A stretch of DNA of 64,000 bases from Neelides folsomi (Eukaryota > Arthropoda > Collembola > Neelipleona > Neelidae). The stretch is taken from positions 62,001-126,000 of the forward strand of contig JAQGBZ010000013.1 in the NCBI GenBank assembly GCA_034687125.1. Reading direction: 5' to 3'. The notes beneath the pieces are model-generated. The model was given only the letters and a program-made list of their open reading frames with translations. It did not search any database and was not told the origin of the DNA. The position numbers and the translations under genes are program-made. The stretch's first letter is position 1, and the number at the start of each line of letters is the position of its first letter. Positions 34,454 through 46,744 of this stretch are shown piece by piece.

Positions 34454-37400
34454 GGTTCACCTATTTTTAATTAATTTCCTTTTACTTCAACCCTTTTCTT
34501 ATCTGCCTTACCCTCCCAACAACTCTTCTTAATGTCTCAACCGGGAAAGATAGCGAATTGCAGAAATTCCTAATTGAATGAGTACTCGAGAAAAAAAGCA
34601 TTCACCCATTCTTGTGAGCCACATACCGCATATATCTGCATCTTAAAGATAATGTTAATGTGATGATTAGCATTTCGCTAAATTACAGATACCTTTAATT
34701 AATTCTCATCCAACTGTGCATTTTTACATATTTTACACATATTCGATATTACATAAAAATTGGTACAAATTACAGATATTGTTGGTGTAAATAATTTAGA
34801 TCATGTAATTCGTATTATAAATGAAATCCAATATTATTATAACAGGTATGCATATACCTGTATATTAAAAGTATTTTAATTGTGATTTGTAAGTATTTTT
34901 GTACCTTATTTATGAATACTGAGTGAAATACATTTATACAACATGGTTAGGTTTCAGCTGTTAGTTTTCGGGATGTTTGAGTTTAAGCTTCAGGTGCGAA
35001 CTTCAAAGAGCATGAAGGAGAAGCAGTGAATTTGGGAAGTGATGACGGGATTTATGAGAAGAGCATTTGGAACTTTTCCCGGGAGCCTCTGACAAATGCT
35101 TCCTTTCAGGTACATAAGTGACCCATGGGGATTCCTCTTCGACTTCCTATCCACCCTTCTTGTCGCAGATCTCGTCCCCATCATCGTCCTTCGTTGAGCT
35201 AGAAGAAAAGGAATGATTCTTTCTTTCCAGTTTCTAGCTAAAACCGTACACGGAAGAATGTAGTTATAACTCTTCAATAAAAAGTCTCGAATGTGTCTCA
35301 CAGCTGGAAGTCTTTGCTTACCTCTACATGGAACTTAATGGTCAACCTATGGAGAAGATATTGCTCCGACAGCTCGCACTTCACTTTGTTGCCTCCAAGA
35401 CTAAGGCGGTTACAATGTTCCGCGTACGATCACGCCATGCTCCAACGACAATGAAACAAGGGACTCGTGCTCCTCCACAGCTCTTACCATACTTCACCCC
35501 TCACAATGCCCATAATATTTTTTTATATTTCTTATTTCATGGATATAAAATAAATATCAAAGAAGAGCTTTAGGATTTTTAGCATTGCAGTAAAAAGAAT
35601 TACTTTTACTTTTTATAAAACTAGTGAAATTTCAGCAACGAAAACATTTTATTTGTATAATATAAATAATAACTACAATTTCAGTACATATTACTATTTT
35701 CAGTGGCATTAAATTCAATACTAAATTCGTGTTATTTCCTATCTCGAAATGCAAATTCATTCAATTCAGAGATAATAAATGTAAACAATTTTGCTCATTC
35801 GATAAAGATATTTATCGAGTAAATCTTTGAAAATAATCTTACGTCGCTGATACATTAATTACTAAAGTTACCGAATTTTAATTCAGTTCCAATGTTTGTA
35901 TTGGAAGTGCATAATCTTCTTGTTCATGTTTGTTATTCTCTTTGGTTAGGTTTGTATCATTAGTCGAGGGCGTGGGCAGCATTAGCCTTTCAAGCAAATG
36001 TATAGAAATTATAGAGTTGTCATTCACATCATAATTTATGCATTCTCCGTCTCCGCTCGACATCCTACCCACGATGAGGATGAGGCATAATGTATGTATA
36101 GTAGTGGTAATGATATACCAGAATAAATAAAGCAGTATTTTGTATGCAAAGCTCTGCTTCTCTTTTCAACATTTTCATGAAAAGGCAAGGGTTCCTATTA
36201 TTCTCGGATTAATATATTAGAGTTTAAACCGAGTGGAGTTGAGATGAGTGAAACTTTGTCAAGTTTGTTGACTCAATGAGCCCTTTAATTTTCTTTATTT
36301 TCTTTTGATGCTCCACTGAACTCAAATTAAACCTCGAATTTGTAAATCCCTTTCCTGAAAAGTTCTAAACTCTCAGCCCCAATTTCTTTTTTCACATACT
36401 GATAGGCCCATTATTGTATAACATTACAAACGTAGTAAGCTTTTTCATTTTATACACTTTAACATTGTGTCTGTATGTATTTATTTGTAGGTAGTACAAG
36501 ATTAAACGATACAAAAATACATAAATGTACAAAAACTTACAAAATAAATATAATATAGGTATGGCATATCTAAATATGTATGTTTTGTAAATTTACTGTG
36601 TTGCAAACTGTGTTAGATATTTTGTTCACAATGGAAAGGTCCGTGTTCATCTGCAAACTTGTAGGTGATGAGTTACAGTCCCAATCCAGGAATGGTGAAT
36701 GTTTGGAGTGTGAGTACATTGCATTAACTATGCATTAAATTCTCACCTCTTCCTCGAATCACATTCATATACACGAGCGAACACTTCACTCTCGTGAGAG
36801 TGAAAGGTAAAGAAATGTCTATATTGGAGGAAAAGTTCTTTCCACTCTCAAGACTTCCCTCTTGACAACCCGAAAGTGGAATTCCTTTTTACGCCTTAAA
36901 GCTCCCTTTATAATTTTCCCAAATGGATTTTCCTATTCAAATTTTACTCCATTCTTGATGTAATAAAATATGCAGATGTGTCTTGGCAAAACTAGAACCA
37001 GTTTTACATTTATTTATTTATACTACATCAGGTTGACTCTACTTAACATTTAATTTTCCTCGAAAGTTTTTGACGGTTGTAATATAATTTCCATATTAAA
37101 TATACATGCAAATAAAACAATTACTATTTTTATTCAAATGGTTATTTCAATATCCACTTAATCTTTATTGCAATTAACCTTACGAAGAATAATTAAGTTA
37201 GAGAGATCTCCTACAAGAGTTTTAGACACAATAAATAAAAAAAACTAAAATATAAAAAACTAATTTGTAGAAAAGGTTTCGAAAATACTGATATTTATTT
37301 GATAAAGTGTTTGGGATAAAAGTTTAAATTTCTTATATACTTACTTAGATTCTCGCTTAACACGTCTCTAACTTTATTGTCTCTGTGGAATGAGCAGAAA

Positions 37401-37804
37401 GTCGCGGAGTCAATCTTGATCTTGTCGATCAATAGTTAAAATTAATAATTCAACTTTTCAAAGTGCTTGTGTTTGACTTTACACAGAAATTGCTAAATTG
37501 AAACAGCAGGGAAAAGAATATCGGAGAGATGTTTTGAAAGGAATTCTGAGTGAGTTTATTATAATAAGCTCGGGCCATGTAACGTTAATGGTGGTGGATA
37601 AAGTTTATTTTGGAAGTGAAATGTGAGGAGAGGAACTTTGTCCAATAATATGATAATTGGAAGTAAGTTTTGAACGTTCAGGGCTGTAAACTGATTATAA
37701 AGATGGAGTTTCACGGGCAGATTCAATTAAATGTCGAAAGGAGAGTTGATGTAAGGGCTATGCGTAATAGTAAGCTTTCCTTTCCCACAGTCACCTGTTC
37801 TCAG
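34454..37804. other. unassigned region with strand-ambiguous islands
   Basis: At 34.99-35.57 kb both strands have open frames and splice signals. On plus, YISDPWGFLFDFLSTLLVAD follows TTCCTTTCAG near 35110, and an 82-codon frame occupies 35328-35573. On minus, a segment ending LTIKFHVE precedes a GTAAGC donor at about 35321. The strand cannot be decided and no family is recognised. The rest is AT-rich. Confidence 0.25.
35878..36064 (-). other. candidate hydrophilic terminal exon
   Basis: The minus-strand frame begins at a possible acceptor (GGGTAG|GATG) and reads MSSGDGECINYDVNDNSIIS, then an Asn/Thr/Glu-rich tail ending QTLELN and stop at 35878. The low-complexity acidic composition looks protein-like, but the family is not recognised and no partner exon was found. 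Confidence 0.22.
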
Positions 37805-37947
37805 ATCTACCAAAGGCTTTCATTCGTCAACCCAGCTTGAGGCGGGCCCTAATCCTTCCAAAAAGCTTATTACGTATTATATTGTTCGCCACGAAAAACC
37901 CGGCAATTCTTTTCGCTTCACTTAATACAACAGCAAGGAACAAAAAG
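37805..37947 (+). other. candidate 143-nt exon, basic and hydrophobic
   Basis: An acceptor CACCTGTTCTCAG and a donor AAAAAG|GTAACA bound a 143-nt open segment (phase 1 to 0). It reads LPKAFIRQPSLRRALILPKS then LLRIILFATKNPAILFASLN. A second frame (STKGFHSSTQLEAGPNPSKK...) is also open, which weakens the case. Unrecognised. Confidence 0.22.
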
Positions 37948-40900
37948 GTAACATTAAGCACGTATATTTAGTGAACAAAATATATTTAAGCTTACATGTT
38001 ATAACCGATGTACGTACAACCTACTTATGTCACTCAAAAATGAAAAGATTCACGTTTCATTCTTGCGTATTTATTTCAACTTTCAACTGAAAATACCTAT
38101 TTGGTAAAGTCATAAAAATTGTCATCAAAATATGAAACTATTATGCATTAACCTTTAACCCCAGTTAAGATAACGATCGGTGAAAAATCTTTAGAAAGTG
38201 GGACATTTATTAGATGACCATTTTTCCCATTCGTTTTATGTCCGTTTTATAAAGTAAAAGTTTGAGGTTTTTCCAGTGACATTTATCCTTCCACACAGAC
38301 ATCCAGATAGCGATTTATAAAAGCAGTCCGAAAAATATTATTTTTGAGGGCAAAACAAGGGGATTTTCCCTTCGTAGTAATATCATATGGAATGTGGCGA
38401 CGAGGGAAACCATTGAAGATGCAGAGAGTTGAAAAAGCTCACTTTGGGGTAGATAAAAGTTACAAACATTACAAGAATCTTTCCCCTATTCCCGAATGCC
38501 TAGTTGACAAGAAGTTAAAGCTCTGAAAAGGGGTGAATGAGAACAGGCAACAAAAGGCCTTCAGACGTCCTAGCCCATGTGAGGTTACCAAGCAGAGATG
38601 GAAAAATCTCAAAGTGGCTGTGAGGACAAAACTGGGCTGATCCTCCCCGACCAAAGTGGGCAGTTTACTTACTCCAATCCTCAGAGGAAGAATGTCTTTG
38701 AGCCTCGAATAGACGGATCAACTGGCTCACTGGCTCACATATTGCCTCCAAGAGAATTTAATGAAAAGTGATTCTCCGCAATGCACATTGTAGCGTTTAT
38801 CTTTCTCCAGTCTTCATGGGCCTCCATAAAACCACATAAGGGAGAAATTCTTCACTCCGACTTACCCTACGGACTTGAGTCCAGATTTCCCTTTCCTTAT
38901 GTTGGAAGAGGAGCCGTGAGACGTTTGAGTTACTTTCAGTAATTTATTAATTACACACCATATTTCATCACGTCTGACTTCTAATTGAGGCTATAAAAGA
39001 AGGAACGAGGTTCATTGGGGCTTCTTTCTTCTAATATGAATCGGCTTCTTGGGATTAACCCGACTGGGATTTGAACATAAGGAATTATATCTGTATGTAC
39101 AATGCTATTGTCGGATTCTGATTTAAGTGAGTGTATAAGAAGATAATGGAAAGTTAAATTGCATTTGGTTTGTTCCGGCCGTGGGATTTGGGATGTAATT
39201 AATTTGAAGAAAGCAATTTAGTAAAGCATTCCGGCTCCCGAAGGGAATTTGTTTTCCTTCTGTAAGACTCCCAATGATGTTAAAATATTCTTTCTATTTT
39301 CCTTTTGAATCTCAAAAATAATCATTAGCTCGCTCTTCTCGTCTCTTTTACTTTGGCCAAAATCATTGAAATCGAATCTTTTGAAAATGATTTTGTTACA
39401 TTTATTTTCTTTGGCGCATTTTGTGCTTTGAGCTTATGTTGACTCAGCTCGACATAGTAGAAATGATAGGTCTTAAATAAACGAACGTATACAACATGGG
39501 TATAACTACTAATTTCATATTTGTAGATATTTCAATTTCAAAAGTCAACTCGTTGAGTTAAATTCGCGGTTATACGATTAATAGCTTCAATTATTTAATG
39601 GATTTGTGTATATATGGTGTTTACTTATTGGGGATCAATTTAAACCCTTTTGTGCCACAATTGGAAAGGGAATATCGGCGGAGTCCTCAAACCGAAATCT
39701 TGTTTATAAATAACGTTATTTTAAACATTTTCTGGTTTTGAGAGAAATTAAAGCCTCTCGCATCGGGACAGAACATTTGAGTCGGTTCTTCATAAACGCC
39801 TTTGGTTGTGCACAATGTCAGTCGGGTGTCGGAAGATCTTATTTTCCCTTTGAATTTCGTTTTTTGCCATTCGAATGCCTAATTCAGCCTGGCGGCACTG
39901 GTTCCATCGTAAAGGGCGTGAGAGCGGTACAATGGAATATAAAATAGTTACTTTGCATTATTCCGAACAGGCGGACTCCCATTTTCTATTTTCCGAACTA
40001 AGGTATAATATTTATCCTCTCGGTGCCCGAGTCCCCCGAGAAATGACGGGAGGCATGCAATAAAGTTTCCACTTGACGATCAGAAGGCCCCCTCCCCCCT
40101 CCTTAACAAGGAATTTCATTTCTCCTATTTGTCCTGATTCGAGGAAACGGAGAAGTGAGGGAGACGCAGATATGGATGGATGGCCCATAATCTGACTCCA
40201 TCTCTTCCCATCCAACATCCATCTGGTGGGCCAATGTGAGTCTCCGGATCGCCTTATCTCCTCTCCACTCCCATTCCTGACATTTACGGAGAAACTTTGA
40301 CGATTCCCAATCTAAAAAAGCAGAGGAGTCTCAGCCGTATGAGCCAAAAACAGCATAGACACTCCCAGGCAAAGAACCACGAACCTCCGAGAAATAAACT
40401 CCAAAGTCTTACAACGCGAAAGAAAACTCATCGGGGAAACTTTGTTTTTAGAAGCTCACTTTCAGTCTCACAAGGTTCACCTCGCATCCGCGACCCATCA
40501 TGAGCCTTCCCACAGGTTTCCCCGTCCTCGCCTGCACCCTTTTGACCTCGACAAGTTCGGGTTGAGACCTCGCCGAGGAAACCAATGAAATCAATTACCC
40601 GGGAAACGGAGGGAGCAAAGAGCTGAGATTGGCATCTGGTGATTTGGCAAATACCAAGGGCATTCTCCAAATGCTTCCAATCCCTCTCAATTCCGGAGAG
40701 AACTCGGTAAGAGTTCATAAAGGGGAACCTGTGGGGCATCTTCCACTTCTAAAGCTTCCATTACCTCTTTTCATCTCGGTTGGCGAGGTTACTCTTTCCA
40801 GGTCTTCTTCCTCTCTCTCTCTCTCTCTCTCGATAAAGAATATTCATGGGAGTCAGCAGAAATGGTTAAAGAGTTTCGGCTCCTATTTATGCCGCTTCTT

Positions 40901-43900
40901 TCTCACTCATGTTATGAACTCCCATTATGGCCGCTTTCTCTCTTCGCGGTCAGGAGGCATTGTGGAGCAATTCCATTTTATGCTCTTGTACCACTCTCTC
41001 CTTTGACTGAAAAGAAAAGAGTCCTCAAAAGAGGCGATGAAGCCAATCCGCCTCACTTTTCAATTCCTCACTTCAACGACGTCAGAGTTCAAATTATGAA
41101 TATGAATAAGAATGAGTTTGATTGAGGAAAAGTTCTCGCTCCGCATCCAAACATCAATTCAAATAACTCGCTTCTCTTTCATTTTTTCCCGTTTCCTTTC
41201 ACTCCAATTTTTTTTCCTTTTGGTTGAGAGAGCAGTGGGAGTGAAGATATTCATTTTTTCACATATTTCTTTTTATGAACTAAAATGTCCTTGATATTTT
41301 CCATAAATTAAAATAAATAAAACTGGTGGCTAGAGACATCCATGCAAATCCTAAAAGAGTCGTGCGGTTGTGTTATATTTGTATTTTTCTCAATGTTTAG
41401 CGCCAGTGATTCATATTTTTGATAAACGTTAATAAATCTCAGGACATAATTTTTAAATTGAGAAGCATTCAACCCTCAAATTACATGTTATAATTTAAAT
41501 ACTTTTTGGTTATGATTCAATGAACTCATTAATAATTTTTAGTTATTGTGAACTAATTGAAGTCATAATGAGAATTTTGTTAGCAAAAACTTCATTTAAA
41601 CTAAGGAAAAAGTTCATTTGAATAAAATTAATTATTTTTCGATTGGCCAAACTTTTGATTGGCATCATATTTACAAATGGGAAAATGCGACTGTGAAAGA
41701 GGAGTTTTGATGGCTTTTGATTATCGAGGCTGTTCGAGTGTGAGTTGCAAGGGTGAAAGTTATGACTTCTTTTGTCAATGATACCCGATGTCGCGGGCTC
41801 ATGAATGACGCATGAAAAATCCTGTGCACACCGCCACTTTATTTCTGTCTTCCCATACAAAATAAATTGATACCTCTCAAGTTTGAAGTGTTTGGGGAAA
41901 TGTCCTTGTAAATTATACTAAAGGAAATCTCCAGAAAAAGGGAGGGAATCAAAGGAGGAAATAACTTCTCTCATGTTTATATCATGATTCTCTTCCTAAT
42001 GACTATTGAAGTGGGAAAGTTGGATTTATGCGGATGGAAGTGAAAAAGTTGTGTAATTGGAAGTTGACTATGGGCCCTACATCTCCTTCCATTAGCAGGA
42101 GTAATTTAAAGTGGAAGAAGGTGAATTGAATCGAATCTCTTCTTCATCGTTTGCTCTCAAGACATTCGTGGAGACATTACGAGACAAGGAATGAAGACAC
42201 ATTGAGAAGTGTGGAAAGTAATTGAAGAAGCTTTGACGGGATGAAAAAATACGTACGTAAACTGAATTCAAATTCTAGATTCCTTGGAATGGTGAGGGCA
42301 TTTGTAAAGGTATTTAGAACTTCCCCTCCACCACGTTCGACATTCTCTTCGGGTGGAAAATTAAGAGCAGCTGGGAAAAGTGTTCACTTCCCTTGTCTCT
42401 AATTCCAATTCCATTACCGAGCTATTGGGGAATATTCGAGGCTCCAAATTGCTACTTTCACGTTACAAGTTGTTTTTCTCATCGCCTCCTTCTTTTTGTA
42501 ATTTTCCAACTTTAAATTGGAAATACATTCTTAACAACTGCCGGAGCCGTGGAATAATATTGGCAGGGGAGCAAGCAACACACGGGTCGAGTGGAAGAGA
42601 TTAGGTGGCAAGGCATTTAAAATATTGGTTCCAATGAGAAAGTCGGATTAGAAGGAAGTAAGCCAGAGTCAAAGATCTTGAGAGATTTGAAGATCTCCTT
42701 CATCCTCTTTCAAAATACGTTTCAAAAGAAGGAAGGTTGAAGAAAGAGAGAAATTTGGAGATGGTGAGCCCACGAATACAATTTTCGATCGAACATTCAC
42801 TGAAAATAGTGGGGGGAAATAGCGTACAATATACGTACTTTGTAGATAGTTTCCCTTTTATAACTATAGAACCTTTCCGCACATTTCTTTTTTCCTCAGA
42901 TTCTTTCAAAAAAATTCCTCAGGGTCCTATGCTGGAGCAGTGATAATACAGGAAATATGATCAAAGGAAGTCCAAGAAGTGCCTAATATATTTATGCGCA
43001 ATGATGAGGAAGCGGTTAAATCGATGGGAGCTTTCTCATAAACTCAATTCATTACTCCTTCCTTTTATTGCTCCACTCTCTTTTATTCAATTTGCTCCAA
43101 AGTTCAAACATTATAATATACTTGATGCCCTTCATTGCTTTTCCAAAACACAGCACAAATAACTTAATTTGGCTAAGCATAACCAAATTATTTACTTACA
43201 TTTTTCCACATTACGTTCATTCCACCAATAAAATATAAGTAATCATAAAATTGCTCATTAAAAAGCATATATGACATTGTACAATAAATTGTTTTTCAAT
43301 GTTTCTTGGCTTTATCAATATTCGTTAATTTAGTGGACATTGCAAAAACTAATCATATATGATTACAAAATCTTTTTGAGAAATCTTTACGCTACGTAAC
43401 AAAGTTTCAATATGTTACTTATACAAATGTTACTGTATAAGATTTCTTTATTAAAGTGTTCGTATATTTAAGACAGATTAAAAAATTGAGACAAGCCTTC
43501 GATTAAAAGTGTTCAAGCGGAGTTAGATTAGACATCATTATTGAAGTTCATTAGGGATGTCTAGTAATGAGTGTTGACACACTGTTGACAGTAATGAGAA
43601 TAATAATGAGGGAGGGAGTGAGCGGTTTGTACAAATATAATAGGTAGGCATAAGGAATGTGGCTCTAAATTAAAGTGTGGAGAAATGAAGTGATAAGTTA
43701 TCGCGGCTGTTGAATTAGACTGTTGAGTTGAATTGGGTGGCGTGGATGAGAAGGAGGGGAATGCTAATAGCAGAGCATAGGAAGATGTTCTGGAACGATG
43801 GGCGGATGCTCCGTTCACCCTCCTCGCACTTCCCCCCGACATTTAATGCTGGAAAGGAAATAAGGTTATCTGGACGGTTCCTAATGCAATTGTTCCATGA

Positions 43901-44406
43901 GCATTACGGGTTCCACTTTGAGCTCAAGTGTTGTTGGAAGTGAAATTGGATGGGTTTGTCCTGTTCTCTTTCTCGCTTTCCCATACATCGTCTCCTCATC
44001 GGGGAATGAGATTCTAAAAGGGTGATAAACGCTATAGGAAACCTGCATAAACGGATCACTCCGAGGAGCCAGGATAGAAAATATGAGGAGGTTCTCCCGT
44101 GTAAGAGATAGAGAGACATTTCTCCTTGAAACTTCTCGAGGGCGGAGGATCTTCCCATTCATCTCTTGTTTGTGGAGAGAGGACGGAAGTGGAGAAATAG
44201 AGGAAGTTCATTGAGGCCCCGCCTGCGGAGGATGTGATGATTTTATGTCCACACCGATGAGACCCATCAGTGGAAATTGCCTCTCCGGTCGAGAGGTAAT
44301 GAGTCCGGAAAGTGTGTCAATGGAGAAACTCCCATTTCCATACAGGAACGGATTAGGAGCGGACCGGCTCACAAGTCCATTATGACTCCCGAGTCAGCAG
44401 TGGATC
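37948..44406. other. unassigned region, GC-mixed, no named gene
   Basis: Several overlapping frames occur at 38.3-38.7, 39.7-41.1 and 43.5-44.4 kb. The longest are 40629-41006 (+) and 40428-40739 (-), which mirror each other. None has a recognisable domain. A very good minus-strand acceptor (CTCTTTTCTTTTCAG) precedes 41006, with two alternative short open frames after it. A 47-codon plus frame lies at 44245-44385. Confidence 0.25.
40811..40831. repeat. (CT)n microsatellite
   Basis: About ten uninterrupted CT dinucleotide repeats lie within a pyrimidine-rich tract. Confidence 0.9.
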
Positions 44407-44561
44407 CTATAAGAATAACAATAGAGAGGCAGGTTGGTCATTGACGCGAACGTAAAAGGTTGGAGCAAGGTGATCTTCCTCCTCTTTTATCCTTCTGTCA
44501 AATGAGTAGCTGCCAACTCCCACTCTCTGCTCGACGGATGAGGAAAACTTAATCAAAGTAC
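44407..44561 (-). other. candidate 51-codon terminal exon
   Basis: On the minus strand a good acceptor (ATCATTTACAG) precedes 44561. The phase-1 frame reads TLIKFSSSVEQRVGVGSYSF, DRRIKEEEDHLAPTFYVRVN and DQPASLLLFL, with a TAG at 44407-44409. The composition is convincingly protein-like, but no family is recognised and no upstream exon was located. Confidence 0.28.
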
Positions 44562-46609
44562 CTGTAAATGATACATGGGGCGGGGAAATGGTCCAACTTC
44601 CTCTCGCCCACCCATTGATTCATTTCTGTTAATTAAAAGTAGTTCCTCTTGGCTAATTCTCTCAACCTTGTCAACCATTAAGTTCGAATGAATGAAATTG
44701 AGGAATCTCTTCATTCTCCTCTTTTCAAACTAATTCGATCCGAAATGAAATGAGTGAATTGAATTGGTTGTATAATGAATTTACATCCACTTTAACATCA
44801 TGGAGTGGATCACATGTATGCAGTATTGTTGTATGACGAATAACGTATGTTAGCTTCCTCAATAGGATATTATGATATTGAAACTTGGAATGTTTGATTC
44901 TATAATTGAACTCATGTAAAGCAAAATTTCCCTCGTTGTGTGTTCAGGATGTGGAAAGGAAGTCGAAACGTGAGACTAATTAATTTTAAAGTCCTATGTT
45001 TGTAGCTATATATTTCATAAAAATAAAGTCAATGGGGAGAAATTCATATTATTTGTCGATTAAGTAAAGAGGAGTTGTCTAATTACCAACTCAAGGAGTG
45101 GAAAATTAAATGAGGATGAAGAAAGGAAATCATTTTATCTCGCTTGTGAAGTATATGAATTTACTGTAATGGCCAAAAGGATCTCTTCCCCTATTCAATT
45201 AGTCAAAAGGGAGGATTTGGTTGGACGGATGAGTGAGATGGAAAGGAGAGACTTTCCATCTCTCTTTTCTCTAACGAGACGTCTGTGTAAACAGAGACGC
45301 TCATTTGTTTGAGAGTCTCAAGGAGTTGAGAGCACCTTTGGTATTAATAATAACAGCGGATTAACGAAGTAATTGTGAGGAGAAATGAGAGAACAATTGA
45401 GGAGAGTGAAAGCTGTGCGCCGCTGTCTCTTCCCTCTCACTCCCTTTGTATATGTCCCAATCCATTTCCTTTCTCTCTCGGCTCTTCGATTACTTCGCAA
45501 AATGACTTTGGGAGGAGAAACATTGAGAGATGGGCTTATTACCTCGTAACGGTGTAATGGATCCCGCAAAGCAAAATTCCAGAAGACGGACGTCAGCCAA
45601 TATAATAATAACACAGAACTAACAGAGGAGGATTACATTGCTCCTCAGACGAGTTTGAGCATTAAATTATAGTCTTGGCGTTTACAGCCCATAATGGGTC
45701 CGTCACTTTTTGAAAGTCCAAGAGGCTGACAAACAGGGGAAAGTAGATTACATACAAAGTCCTCGACTCTACAATGGTTCCTTGGAGTCGAAAAAGAATG
45801 AAAATCGATTCTCATGCCATGTATAATAGAGAATAATGTGGGGAGCCTTATTGGCTCTCTCAAACTAGAGAAAGAGGATGGTATTAGTATTAGGCCCATT
45901 GTGAAGAATATCCTATTATCTATCCTCAGATTCCCTTTCGAGCCAAATAATAACCTTCGAACTCGCGGTGGGAAATAAGAATTGGTCAACTCGGGATGCG
46001 TCGAAGATAAACCTTTGTGCTTTCTCTTCCGTGCCGGCTCCTTATCTCTCCCAACCCATTCCATTCAATGGTCAGCCCGACCTCAGGAAAGCCCGTCAGA
46101 TGAAGACCGCTCCTAATGTTCTCTCAGCACAGAGAGTTCTGAGTAAATGGCTAATAAAGTAAATTAAGAGTTGACATCCGCATTACAAATGGAAAGAATC
46201 GAGAACTTTCTCAAACCTGTCCACAGCCAATATCAAATAAGTGAGTTTCATCATCAACCCGACTTGGATGGATTTACGGGAGCCGGGGATTATTAAAATA
46301 TTAATCTTGTGGATTTGCCCGAGTTTGGTTGAATAAGAACGCAGAGTCGTTGGCGGAGGTGTGACTGGTCCTCAACTTCTTCCCAGAGTCCCATAACTCT
46401 TCTCTTTTATTATATTGGCCCATCAAATTGAATCCAATCCATTTATTCGTCGGGATATAATGTTCCCAGCCCACCATTTACTTATCGAGTATCTATTCGG
46501 TGATGTGATGAGCCAAGGGCTACTTCTCCTGTTTGGGAGGCGAGATAAGAGATAACTGGAAAGATATGGGCCCAACGCATGCGTTCCCTCCCTCTGTTCG
46601 GTTCTCCTT
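44562..46609. other. unassigned region
   Basis: A 139-codon minus frame (45645-46064) overlaps a roughly 90-codon plus frame ending at 46160. Neither has a recognisable domain, signal peptide or splice context, and mirrored open frames at moderate GC are common by chance. The GC content rises towards the candidate first exon at 46610. Confidence 0.25.
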
Positions 46610-46744
46610 ATGGATGAAGCTCGATTTCCCCCAGATCCGGAGGAAGATCGGCTCAGTCACAACACCGCCGCCACACCACGCTCAACCTCTCGAGGCTCAT
46701 CGGGACAAAGTGACACTTCACTCTTCGGGCTCATCAGGAGAAAG
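46610..46744 (+). other. candidate first coding exon (Ser/Thr-rich N-terminus)
   Basis: An ATG at 46610 opens 45 codons in phase 0 up to a donor AGAAAG|GTGAGG. The frame reads MDEARFPPDPEEDRLSHNTA, then ATPRSTSRGSSGQSDTSLFG and LIRRK. A disordered, Ser-rich N-terminus with a basic end, in a GC-rich 600-bp island, suits a promoter-proximal first exon. Downstream exons were not found among the following introns, so the gene is unnamed. Confidence 0.35.

Noticed and set aside
35110-35210. Plus-strand frame YISDPWGFLFDFLSTLLVAD resembling the S2-S3 region of voltage-gated or cyclic-nucleotide channels
   Set aside because: Only a short hydrophobic pattern. It ends in a stop with no donor, no other channel exon was found nearby, and the opposite strand is equally open.
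40629-41125. Long plus-strand frames including a Ser-Leu run
   Set aside because: The run is the (CT)n microsatellite, and the rest has no recognisable feature.
45645-46064. 139-codon minus-strand frame
   Set aside because: No recognisable motif, mirrored by an open plus-strand frame, and no splice or start context.
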